Shown piece by piece: positions 5,966 to 13,408 of a stretch of DNA of 46,168 nucleotides; positions within the stretch are counted from its first letter, which is position 1, and every line of letters begins with the position of its first letter. The translations under genes were made by a program, and so were the position numbers. The notes beneath the pieces are model-generated. The model saw nothing but the letters and a program-made list of their open reading frames with translations. It was not told the DNA's origin and ran no database searches. This DNA is from Streptosporangiaceae bacterium (GTDB lineage Bacteria; Actinomycetota; Actinomycetes; Streptosporangiales; Streptosporangiaceae), in assembly GCA_019239975.1 (NCBI GenBank), contig JAFAZE010000171.1:1-46168 (forward strand), read 5' to 3'.

Positions 5966-8701
5966 GTGGGGAACCATGGGGTTGCGAGCGCCAGGTCGCG
6001 CGCCGGTAGTACCAGCCAGCACGCCAAGCAATCGGCGACCTTTCGCAGCCGCGGACCGCGAAGGCTGACCCTGCGGGACTGGCCGGTCTCGTGGCGGCTG
6101 CTCGCGGTGATCGTCGTGGCGCTCGTCATGGGCCTTGCCTTCGGCGGCCTGCGGGTGGCGGCCGCGGCCGGCAGCGCGGGCCAGTTCGGGCGCGTCTCGC
6201 AGCTTGCCCAGCTCGGGCAGCAGGTCACCGGGCTGGTGCAGGCCCTGGAGGACGAACGCGACGAGACGACGGGGAACCTCCCTGTCACCAGCCCCAGGAA
6301 CCTGCAGCCCTGGTACAGCGCGACGAACGCCGCGGCCGCCAGGGTCCAGGCACTGGCCGCCGGTATCGGCGGTTCCTTCCCCGCGAACATCCAGGCCAAA
6401 GTGGCCGCCGTGCGCTCCGTCAGCACCCCGTCGGGTCTTGGCGAGCTGCGCAGCACGGCCCAGGCAAGCCAGTCCGCGCTGGCGGTCATCGCCGACTACG
6501 CGGCCCCGATCGGCGACATGATCTCGCTGAACGGCCAGATCGCGCAGGGCACCTCCGATGCCAGCCTCGCCAACGACGTCCAGTCGCTCAACTCGCTGTC
6601 CCTGGCGAAGGACCAGGCCGCCCAGCAGCGTGCGCTGCTGTTCAACGCGCTTTCACAGCAGATCTTCGCCGACGGCGTGCAGCAGGCACTGATCACCGCG
6701 CAGTCCGAAGAGCTCACCGACCTGACCGCGTTCAACACGACGGCCACGCCCGCGGAACAGGGCTCCTTCCGGAACGTCGTCGCCGGACCGCTGGTGAACC
6801 AGGCGCAGGACATCGAAACGTACATCCTCAGCGTCGGCAGCCTGAACATCGGCGCCGGCGCCCTGGGCATCGGCCCGAACCGGGCGCCCGGTGTCTGGTA
6901 CTCGGCGATGTCCGACAGGATCAGCAAGATGCAGCAGGCCGAGCAGGGGGTGGCCGGCAACATCGTCGCCCGTGCCAAGGTGCTGCAGCAGGGCGCGGAG
7001 CATTCCGCGCTGTTCACCGCCGTGCTGACCGTGCTGATCCTGCTCATCGTGCTGGCCGGGGCGCTCGCCGTCGCCAGGTCCCTGGTTCTGCCGCTGCGCA
7101 GGCTGCGGGCGGGCGCGCTGGACATCGCCGCGGTGCAGCTGCCGGAGCGGGTCCAGCAGCTCGGCGACGCCGCGGACCCCACCGCCAGCCTCGACGTGGA
7201 GCCGATCGACGTGCTGTCCGCCGATGAGATCGGCCAGGTCGCCCGCGCGTTCGACCAGGTGCACGCGGAGGCGGTGCGGCTGGCGGGCAACGAGACGATG
7301 CTGCGCAGGAACTTCAACGCGATGTTCGTCAACCTGTCGCGGCGCAGCCAGTCGCTGATCGAGCGGCTGGCGCGCATGATCGATTCCCTCGAGCAGAACG
7401 AGGATGACCCCGACCGGCTGTCCAACCTGTTCTCGATGGACCACCTGGTCACCAGGATGCGCCGCAACTCCGAGAACCTTCTCCTGCTCGCCGGGCACGA
7501 GGGCGCGCGCAAGTGGAGCGAACCCGTGCTGCTCACCGACGTGGCACGGGCCGCGACGTCGGAGATCGAGCAGTACAGCAGGGTGACGCTGAACGTTCAG
7601 CCCGGCGTCGCGATCTCCGGGCAGGCGGTGTCCGACGTCGTGCACCTGCTCGCCGAGGTCATCGAGAACGCCACCACCTTCTCCCCCAGGGACACCCAGG
7701 TGCACGTGTCGGCTCAGGAGCTGACGAGCGGAGGCGTGCTGATCGAGGTCGCCGACAACGGGGTGGGCCTTCCGGAAGCCATGCTGGCGGAGATGAACTG
7801 GCGGCTGGACAATCCGCCCGTCATCGATGTGTCGGTTTCCCGGCACATGGGCCTGTTCGCGGTGGCGCGGCTGGCCGAGCGGCACGGGGTGCGGGTTCGG
7901 CTGCGCGCCCGGTCCCCGCAGGGGCTGACCGCTCTGGTGTGGCTACCGGACAGCATCACCGAGCGCGGAACCCGCGCGCACGCCGGGATGCCCCAGGCGC
8001 TTGCCGCCCAGTCCGGCGTCCAGGCCAGGCCGGCCGCCGGCGGCCCAAGCCTCACGCCCGCCGCCGGCGCGCCCAGCATCACGCCCGCCGCCGGCGCGCC
8101 CAGCATCACCTCCGCCGCGGGCGCGCCCAGCCTCACGCCCGCCCCCGGCGGCCACGGTCTCTCCATGCGCCCGGCGGCGGATGGCCAGTCCGCGGCCGGC
8201 GGCCGTGCTGCCGTGCTGCCTTCGCGGTCCGCCACCGCGGCGCGCGAGACGGCGCAGGCGGCCGGGCCCGCGGCGTCGCCGGGGTCCAAGTGGTTCCGCA
8301 ACCCCCGGTTCGCGGCAGCGGCCACGGCCGGTGACGGCGGCTGGTCGCCCGGGACGGCGACGCAGCCGGGCGGCGGTCCGTCGTCCGGAGCGGACTGGTG
8401 GACCAAGGGCACGCAAGCCGCCCAGATCATCGCCGAGCCGGTCCGCGGGGACCAGACGGCCGCCGGGCTGCCCGTGCGCGTGCCGCGGGCGAACCTCATA
8501 CCCGGATCCGCGGGCGGCGGGAGCCGGGCGGGCGGCGACCTGCCCAGCCGCTCGCCGGGCGGGCACCAGGGGCGGTCGTCTACAGCACCGCGGCCGAAGT
8601 GGTCACCCGAAGCCGCTCGCAGCCAGCTCAGCGGCTTCCAGCGCGGAGTTCGCCGCGGCAAGGGCCAGACACTCCGCACCGGAGAGGGAGCCGATCGTTG
8701 A
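5966..8701 (+). CDS. Conservon-type sensor histidine kinase (CvnA-like) with nitrate-sensor-like ectodomain
   Basis: The protein has 911 residues from the GTG at 5966 (GAGGA eight bases upstream). A basic N-terminus leads to a membrane helix at about 43-62, a large helical extracellular domain of the nitrate/nitrite-sensing (NIT) type to about 345, and a second helix at about 349-372. A HAMP linker, a dimerisation region containing MDHLVTRMRRNSENLL near 490, and an HATPase_c domain (EVIENATTFSP, VADNGVGL) follow. A long Pro/Ala/Gly-rich tail with 9-residue repeats runs from about 690 to the end. This matches CvnA, the kinase-like first gene of actinobacterial conservons, which relay membrane signals to a small GTPase. 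The stop codon overlaps the roadblock gene. The usual third and fourth conservon genes are missing. Confidence 0.88.
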   Translation: MGNHGVASARSRAGSTSQHAKQSATFRSRGPRRLTLRDWPVSWRLLAVIVVALVMGLAFGGLRVAAAAGSAGQFGRVSQLAQLGQQVTGLVQALEDERDETTGNLPVTSPRNLQPWYSATNAAAARVQALAAGIGGSFPANIQAKVAAVRSVSTPSGLGELRSTAQASQSALAVIADYAAPIGDMISLNGQIAQGTSDASLANDVQSLNSLSLAKDQAAQQRALLFNALSQQIFADGVQQALITAQSEELTDLTAFNTTATPAEQGSFRNVVAGPLVNQAQDIETYILSVGSLNIGAGALGIGPNRAPGVWYSAMSDRISKMQQAEQGVAGNIVARAKVLQQGAEHSALFTAVLTVLILLIVLAGALAVARSLVLPLRRLRAGALDIAAVQLPERVQQLGDAADPTASLDVEPIDVLSADEIGQVARAFDQVHAEAVRLAGNETMLRRNFNAMFVNLSRRSQSLIERLARMIDSLEQNEDDPDRLSNLFSMDHLVTRMRRNSENLLLLAGHEGARKWSEPVLLTDVARAATSEIEQYSRVTLNVQPGVAISGQAVSDVVHLLAEVIENATTFSPRDTQVHVSAQELTSGGVLIEVADNGVGLPEAMLAEMNWRLDNPPVIDVSVSRHMGLFAVARLAERHGVRVRLRARSPQGLTALVWLPDSITERGTRAHAGMPQALAAQSGVQARPAAGGPSLTPAAGAPSITPAAGAPSITSAAGAPSLTPAPGGHGLSMRPAADGQSAAGGRAAVLPSRSATAARETAQAAGPAASPGSKWFRNPRFAAAATAGDGGWSPGTATQPGGGPSSGADWWTKGTQAAQIIAEPVRGDQTAAGLPVRVPRANLIPGSAGGGSRAGGDLPSRSPGGHQGRSSTAPRPKWSPEAARSQLSGFQRGVRRGKGQTLRTGEGADR
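8042..8149 (+). repeat. Four 27-bp in-frame tandem repeats in the kinase tail
   Basis: Four units at 8042, 8069, 8096 and 8123 encode GPSLTPAAG, APSITPAAG, APSITSAAG and APSLTPAPG, starting at residue 693. They form a low-complexity linker in the disordered tail of the kinase. Copy number could vary between strains by slippage. Confidence 0.85.
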
Positions 8702-9114
8702 GTTACGTATACCGCCAGGACCTGAGCTGGCTGGTCAACGACTTCGCCACGCGGGTCACGGATGTGGCGCACGCGGTCGTGGTATCCGCGGACGGTGTAC
8801 CGCTGGCGCTGTCGGAGTACCTCCCCGAGGGCTACGCGGGCCACCTCGCGGCCATAACCTCTGGGCTGGTGAGCCTGATGCAGGGCGCCTCCCGGATATT
8901 CGAGGCGGGGCCGCCCGCTCAGGCGCTGGTGGTGATGGAGGGCGGCTTCATGATCGTCATGGCGATCAGCGACGGGTCGAGCCTGTGCGTCCTCGCCGCC
9001 CCGGAGTGCGACACGGACCTGCTCTCCTACGAGATGACGCTGCTCGTCGAGGCTGTCGGCCACGTGCTGACGCCGGCGGCCCGCACCCACCAGGGCAGCC
9101 ATCAGGGCTACTGA
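8698..9114 (+). CDS. Roadblock/LC7 domain protein (CvnB-like)
   Basis: The protein has 138 residues from a TTG at 8698 that overlaps the kinase stop (TTGA), with GGAGAGGGA at 8681-8689 as ribosome site. From LSYVYRQDLSWLVNDFATRV onward it is a textbook conservon roadblock protein: DVAHAVVVSADGVPLALSEYL, then HLAAITSGLVSLMQGAS and VMEGGFMIVMAISDGSSLCVLA. Roadblock proteins are small alpha/beta platforms that bind MglA-like small GTPases and act as regulators or scaffolds. In conservons this gene is followed by a DUF742 protein and a GTPase. Here the next gene is convergent and unrelated, so this protein would have to work with a GTPase encoded elsewhere. Confidence 0.92.
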   Translation: MSYVYRQDLSWLVNDFATRVTDVAHAVVVSADGVPLALSEYLPEGYAGHLAAITSGLVSLMQGASRIFEAGPPAQALVVMEGGFMIVMAISDGSSLCVLAAPECDTDLLSYEMTLLVEAVGHVLTPAARTHQGSHQGY

Positions 9115-9207
9115 GCGGCCCCCACCTGGCTGTTCGCGGAAATGCGGGTGTCGATACGGCCCCAGCATGAATTCCTGGACGGTCAGGGCCGGGCTGACGA
9201 TGGCGGC

Positions 9208-9267
9208 GGGGCCGCTGGCGCGTCTGGCCCCGCTCAGTGGGGCCGCTGGCGCATCTGGCCCCGCTCA
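9208..9267. terminator. Duplicated hairpin between convergent genes
   Basis: A 29-base unit at 9208-9236 is repeated at 9239-9267 with one mismatch. Each unit begins with GGGGCC and contains GGCCCC, so each can fold into a GC-rich hairpin. The pair sits between the 3' ends of the convergent roadblock and sigma-factor genes and probably serves as a bidirectional terminator. Confidence 0.5.
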
Positions 9268-9288
9268 GGCGCTCAGGCGCTCAGGACA

Positions 9289-10779
9289 TCAGCCGACCAC
9301 GACGGTGACCGTCGTGCCGCCGGGGCTGAAGACCAGGTGGACGTGCGGCTTCCCATGGCCGGTCACGGTGACGGTCACCGTGCCGCTGGTGCCGGCCGCC
9401 AGCGTGCCCGACATCGGCGAGACCACGACCTTCTTCGCCAGGCCGGGAGGCTCCGAGACCGTCCAGGCGACGCGGCCACCGGAGGCGGTGACGGTGATGG
9501 CGCCCGGGGCCGACCGCGTGACGTAGAGCGTTGCCGGGCTGACCGTCAGCGTCCCGGCGCCCTGCGCACCGCTGGCGGCCGGGGACGGCGACGGGGCCGG
9601 GGACCGGGACGGCGGTGGCGCGGAGGCGGTTACGCGCCTGCGCGCGGCCGTCGGGCTCGCGTACGGGTGGCTCGCGGCGGGGGGGTCACCCGCCCTGGCG
9701 GTGGCAGCCTCGCCCGTCGCCCTCCCGGCGATGCGGCCGGCGGCGGGGCCCGCGGCGCCGGGCGCGGCCGCGGCGCCGCCCCCACCGCGCCGCGTGCCAT
9801 GGTGCGGCGGCGCGGCGACCATGGTCACGGCGAAGGTGATCGCCGCCGCGGCGCCCGCCGCGGCGGCGAGATGCGCCGGCCGCGAGTGCCACCACTGCGC
9901 CGCGGGCGGGCTGAGCGGCCTGGGGAAACCGTGGTGCCCGAACGCGTAGGGAGTCCGCGCGACGGCCGCCCGGTGCGCCGCGGCCGCCGGGGAATTTCCG
10001 GTGGCGGCACGCAGAACCTGATCCCTGAAACCGGCGGGCAGCGCGGCGGCGGAAGCCAGCGGCAGCGCGACGATGGGCGACGCCGCGAGAAACATCGCCG
10101 GCGTCATCTCCCGGCGCCGCCGCTCGGAGCAGACCGGGCACCGCTCCACGTGCCGGCCGACGCGCTTGCGCAGCAGGACGGTCAGCGGGCCTTCCCAGCC
10201 TTTGAGCAGGGTGTCCAGGTCCGGGCAGTCGCGGCGGCCGGCGCGGGCGACGACGAGCGCGGCGAGCGCGCTCTCCAGCTGATCACGGGCACGCGACAGC
10301 AGGGCGTGCGCGTGGTTGCGGGAGATCCCGAGCACGCCCGCGACCTCACCGCTGGCCAGGCCCTGACGAAGCTGCAGCTCGAGGACCCCGCGCTCGGCGG
10401 GGCCCAGCCCGGTGAGCGCGTCGCGCACGAGGGCGCGCAGCTCCGCCCTTTCCATGTTCGCGGCGACGTCCGCGGCCTCATCGGTCACGTCCGGCGCCTC
10501 GCCGAGGGGTGCCTGTTCGCCGCCGCCGCGCAGCCTCCGGTGGCATTCGTTGCGGGCCACCGCGTACAGCCAGGATCGCAGCCGCCCCGGGTCGCGGAGC
10601 CCGGACAGCCTGGATGCCGCGATGACGAACGTGTCCTGCACGGCATCGGCGGCGTCAGCGGGCTCGCGGAGCATCGTCCTGCAGTAGGCGTACAGCGGTG
10701 CCGCGTACCTGTCGTACGCTTCGGCGAGCCCTGTGGGATCACCCGCCACAATGGCCGCGACGACATCACTGTCGCGCAT
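9289..10779 (-). CDS. ECF-type sigma factor fused to zinc-finger anti-sigma, membrane helix and Ig-like domain
   Basis: The protein has 496 residues from the ATG at 10779. Residues 20-85 are sigma region 2 (AYDRYAAPLYAYCRTML, then DAVQDTFVIAA and RSWLYAVARNECHRRLR) and 113-175 region 4 (LGPAERGVLELQLRQG, GISRNHAHALLSRARDQL). A zinc-finger anti-sigma element follows with Cys185 and His210-x3-Cys214-x2-Cys217. One hydrophobic segment at about 303-323 is followed by a Pro/Ser/Ala-rich stalk and, from about 408 to the end, a beta-rich BACON/Ig-like domain. The layout predicts a sigma factor tethered at the membrane, with its inhibitor in the same chain and a sensor domain outside; release would probably need proteolysis. 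Sigma-70 proteins with fused anti-sigma domains are known from large actinomycete genomes. The target promoters are unknown. Confidence 0.85.
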   Translation of the reverse strand: MRDSDVVAAIVAGDPTGLAEAYDRYAAPLYAYCRTMLREPADAADAVQDTFVIAASRLSGLRDPGRLRSWLYAVARNECHRRLRGGGEQAPLGEAPDVTDEAADVAANMERAELRALVRDALTGLGPAERGVLELQLRQGLASGEVAGVLGISRNHAHALLSRARDQLESALAALVVARAGRRDCPDLDTLLKGWEGPLTVLLRKRVGRHVERCPVCSERRRREMTPAMFLAASPIVALPLASAAALPAGFRDQVLRAATGNSPAAAAHRAAVARTPYAFGHHGFPRPLSPPAAQWWHSRPAHLAAAAGAAAAITFAVTMVAAPPHHGTRRGGGGAAAAPGAAGPAAGRIAGRATGEAATARAGDPPAASHPYASPTAARRRVTASAPPPSRSPAPSPSPAASGAQGAGTLTVSPATLYVTRSAPGAITVTASGGRVAWTVSEPPGLAKKVVVSPMSGTLAAGTSGTVTVTVTGHGKPHVHLVFSPGGTTVTVVVG

Positions 10780-10901
10780 TGCACTACCGTAGCGACGCCG
10801 CCGCAAATGCGGACAGAAACGGCTGACGTGATTATGCGGGCGAGATAACGGTGCCGCGCTATTCACCGGCGAAGTTGCCGGTGACCTGGGGAAACACCAC
10901 G

Positions 10902-10942
10902 GCCCGTTCGGTAAAAATAATTTGAGCTCATACTGAACGGGC
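10902..10942. promoter_or_regulatory. 12-bp inverted repeat in the sigma/STAS intergenic region
   Basis: GCCCGTTCGGTA at 10902-10913 pairs with TACTGAACGGGC at 10931-10942 through one G-U pair, around an AT-rich 17-base loop. It stands about 120 bases upstream of the sigma-factor start in the 383-base divergent gap 10780-11162. It may be an operator or part of the sigma-factor promoter region. Nothing else in this gap looks coding. Confidence 0.45.
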
Positions 10943-11162
10943 GGTGGCGCTACGGTCAGCAACCCGTCGCCAGCCGGTGGCCCGGCCGGCGCGCTGGCGG
11001 GCGTTGTCACCGGGCCGCTCGCCCGCGGCCCCCGGAGCCGAACGCGCTGTGATCTGGTCCAGGTCCGGACCAGCCCGGCGGGCACCACCGTCCGCGTGCA
11101 CATGCGCCGGCCTGGCTGAGCGGGCGGCGCCCGCCTCCCGTTCCCTGTGGTACAAAACACCT

Positions 11163-11513
11163 GTGGCCCCGCTCACGGCAACCGTCACCACCCACGATTC
11201 CGGCCCGGAACCCTACACGCTGGTGGAACTGGCGGGCGAGGCCGACGTGACCGGGAGCGAAGCACTGCACCTCCTGCTGGAGGCCGAAACGCTGAAAAGG
11301 CCCGGCCTGCTGATTATCGAGATGTCCGGGCTGCGCTACATGGACTCCTCGGCACTGCAGGCGATCGTGCGCGCGTACCGGGCGCTGGACAACGACGGCG
11401 GCCGGCTCGCGCTGGTGAGCCCGGGCGCCACGGTGGCGCGGATACTGCACATGACGGAGGTGGACCGGCTGGTTCCGGTCTGCGCAAGCGTGGAAGAGGC
11501 GGCGTCCCTGTAG
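11163..11513 (+). CDS. STAS-domain anti-sigma-factor antagonist
   Basis: The protein has 116 residues from the GTG at 11163. It is a single STAS domain: LVELAGEADVTGSEALHLLL, then LLIIEMSGLRYMDSSALQAI, where the Ser of DSSAL is the expected phospho-acceptor, and GGRLALVSPGATVARIL. Such proteins bind HATPase_c_2 anti-sigma kinases and release a sigma factor when dephosphorylated. No Shine-Dalgarno is visible, so translation may be leaderless; upstream in-frame codons encode an Arg/Ala-rich stretch that does not look like protein. No kinase partner is adjacent. An HATPase anti-sigma gene at 43960-44421 lies in the same window, but pairing is unproven. Confidence 0.85.
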   Translation: MAPLTATVTTHDSGPEPYTLVELAGEADVTGSEALHLLLEAETLKRPGLLIIEMSGLRYMDSSALQAIVRAYRALDNDGGRLALVSPGATVARILHMTEVDRLVPVCASVEEAASL

Positions 11514-11587
11514 GCGCCCGCGCGGGGCCCCGGCCCGGATCTCGCCGGCCGGGCCTCTCGCGTGGGTGCCGTGGCCGGTGACGGCCG

Positions 11588-13408
11588 TCAGGAGCCGCGC
11601 GGACAGGGGTAGAACATCGAGGCGTCCAGGGCCACGTCGAACTTCACGGCCGCGAAGCCGTCCGGCGGGGAGTAGACGGCGGCGCAGAAGGTGCGGAACC
11701 GGCGCGGCCGCGGGCACCGCTGGCCGGGATCGCACACGTAGTTGTCCTCCGCGTACTCGGCTTCGCCGACCCATTTGCCGGTCGGCTGCTGCCGGGTCAC
11801 GTCGGCGGTGAAGCCGTCCCAGCCGCACGGTGTGGCCGCGCGCAGCGCGGTGCAGGTGATCCCGTACGCGCGCATGCCCAGCGACTGGGCCGCGAAGCAG
11901 TTCTGGTTCAGGTAGCACTCCTCGACCACCGCCCCGTCCGCGTACCGGCGCCCCCACCAGGACAGCCAGGGCGAGTTCTTCCAGAGAGCCGTCATCCCGT
12001 GGCGGTGGATCTCGCTGAAGGCGTAGGCGAGGAAGTTCTGCGCGTCGCCGGGGGTGAGCCAGAAACCGGTGGTGGACGGCGGATCGAAACCGTCGATGTC
12101 GTCGAGTTCGACGGCATCGAACCCCTTGCGCGCGCACATGCCGATGCGCTCGCTGAGCATGGGCTCGAGCGCGCCGAGCTGGCGCAGATCCACCCAGCGC
12201 TCGTCCGGGTAGCCGTAGTACACCGTGCCGAGGACGGTGGCCGGGAAGTAGCCGCGCGGCGACGGGCTGGCGTCGGGGCGGTAGTCCTCCCAGGCGAGGT
12301 CCAGGTAGCAGACCGTCTTCGGGTGCCGGAGGGTGCTCGCCTGCCAGCGGGTATGGATCGCCCGGACCTCGGCGGGCGTGGTGAGAAACCCGTCGGTGTC
12401 GTAGATGTCGACCGCGTGTCCTCCGGTCCGCTGCAGCGGTGCCGCCAGGCCGATCTGCCAGTCCCAGCGCATCGGGCGGTGATCGGCGGCCAGGTGCGGC
12501 GGGTACCAGCACGGCTGCTGCCGGGATGAACCGCAGGGTGCCGGCGGCGGCAGCGGAACGACCTGCCAGCCGAAGCCGGTCTCGGTGGCACCCGCCCGGT
12601 TGGCCGTGCGCACGGTCACCCGGTGCGGGCCCGGCCGCAGCGTGCCTGTGTAGAAGACGCGGCTCGCCGGCACCGGGCGCCACCGCCCGCGGTCGATCCG
12701 GTACCACTGGGCGGGCGGGCCGTCCGCCGCGCTGTAATGCGGGGGCGCCACCTGGAAGTACTCCTCCGCCGACGCGGTGCGCGGCTCGGGGGTGCCGTTG
12801 ACGAAGGCCGTCGCGGGCCGCTCGTGCCGCGGGTACGCGGCGACGGGGCTGGGGCTCAGCCGGCTCACCGCGCTGTGGATGACGGTGAACGAGAACGCCG
12901 GCGCCTGGGTCTCGACGACCTCCGTGGCGGTCTCCGTGACCCGCAGCCGGCGGCCGGTGTCCGCGTGGCCGGCTATGTAGCGGTCTGCGGCGAACGGCGT
13001 GGCGGTGGAGTCCTGGGCGGTGGCGCAGTGCCGCCCGGTGCGCGTGCAGCCTTGCCAGGAGTAGGCGACCTCGAAGGTGAGCAGCGTCATGCCTTTCGGC
13101 AGCCGGGGCGGGCGCCAGGTCAGGCCGGTGGCCGTGACCACCGCACCGTCGCGGAACTGGCCGAGGATGCGCAGCGTGCCCTGGTGGACCGGCGGCGGGA
13201 TGCGCGGGCTCGCCTTGGCGGCGGCGGTCGCGGGGGCGGTGGCCGCGTGGGCCCCGTGCGGGCGGGCGGCGTTCGCGGCGGCGCTTGGCGCCATGGCCGC
13301 GGCCCGGGCGCCGAGCGGGCCCAGCGTAACCGCCGTCGCGGCCAGCGCCGTGGCCAGCGCCGTGGCCACCGCAATCCGGAGCGGGGGGGTCAGCTGGCGA
13401 AGGCCCAT
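11588..13408 (-). CDS. Secreted GH114-type glycoside hydrolase (endo-alpha-1,4-polygalactosaminidase family)
   Basis: The 606 residues begin with a signal peptide (MGLRQLTPPLRIAVATALAT...). An Ala-rich linker and about 200 residues of beta-rich, Ig-like sequence follow, and a C-terminal TIM-barrel starts near 315. The barrel shows MRWDWQIG, DIYDTDGF, KTVCYLDLAWEDYRPD, PDERWVDLR, KGFDAVELDDIDGF and NFLAYAFSEIHRHGM, the conserved pattern of family GH114 whose acidic residues line the active site. GH114 founders cleave alpha-1,4-linked galactosamine polymers and fungal galactosaminogalactan. The start overlaps the GH4 stop by 19 bases, so the two are coupled. The downstream sugar genes, which look like galactosamine-6-phosphate catabolism, support the assignment. 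Many Cys residues fit an extracellular enzyme. Exact substrate is inferred. Confidence 0.82.
   Translation of the reverse strand: MGLRQLTPPLRIAVATALATALAATAVTLGPLGARAAAMAPSAAANAARPHGAHAATAPATAAAKASPRIPPPVHQGTLRILGQFRDGAVVTATGLTWRPPRLPKGMTLLTFEVAYSWQGCTRTGRHCATAQDSTATPFAADRYIAGHADTGRRLRVTETATEVVETQAPAFSFTVIHSAVSRLSPSPVAAYPRHERPATAFVNGTPEPRTASAEEYFQVAPPHYSAADGPPAQWYRIDRGRWRPVPASRVFYTGTLRPGPHRVTVRTANRAGATETGFGWQVVPLPPPAPCGSSRQQPCWYPPHLAADHRPMRWDWQIGLAAPLQRTGGHAVDIYDTDGFLTTPAEVRAIHTRWQASTLRHPKTVCYLDLAWEDYRPDASPSPRGYFPATVLGTVYYGYPDERWVDLRQLGALEPMLSERIGMCARKGFDAVELDDIDGFDPPSTTGFWLTPGDAQNFLAYAFSEIHRHGMTALWKNSPWLSWWGRRYADGAVVEECYLNQNCFAAQSLGMRAYGITCTALRAATPCGWDGFTADVTRQQPTGKWVGEAEYAEDNYVCDPGQRCPRPRRFRTFCAAVYSPPDGFAAVKFDVALDASMFYPCPRGS

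Noticed and set aside
8398..8697. Long upstream extension of the roadblock frame
   Set aside because: It overlaps the kinase tail in another frame; the TTG at 8698 starts exactly where conservon roadblock proteins start.
10780..11160. Upstream extension of the sigma-factor frame
   Set aside because: The extra 127 residues lack sigma-factor similarity and run across the intergenic inverted repeat; the ATG at 10779 gives the normal N-terminus of region 2.
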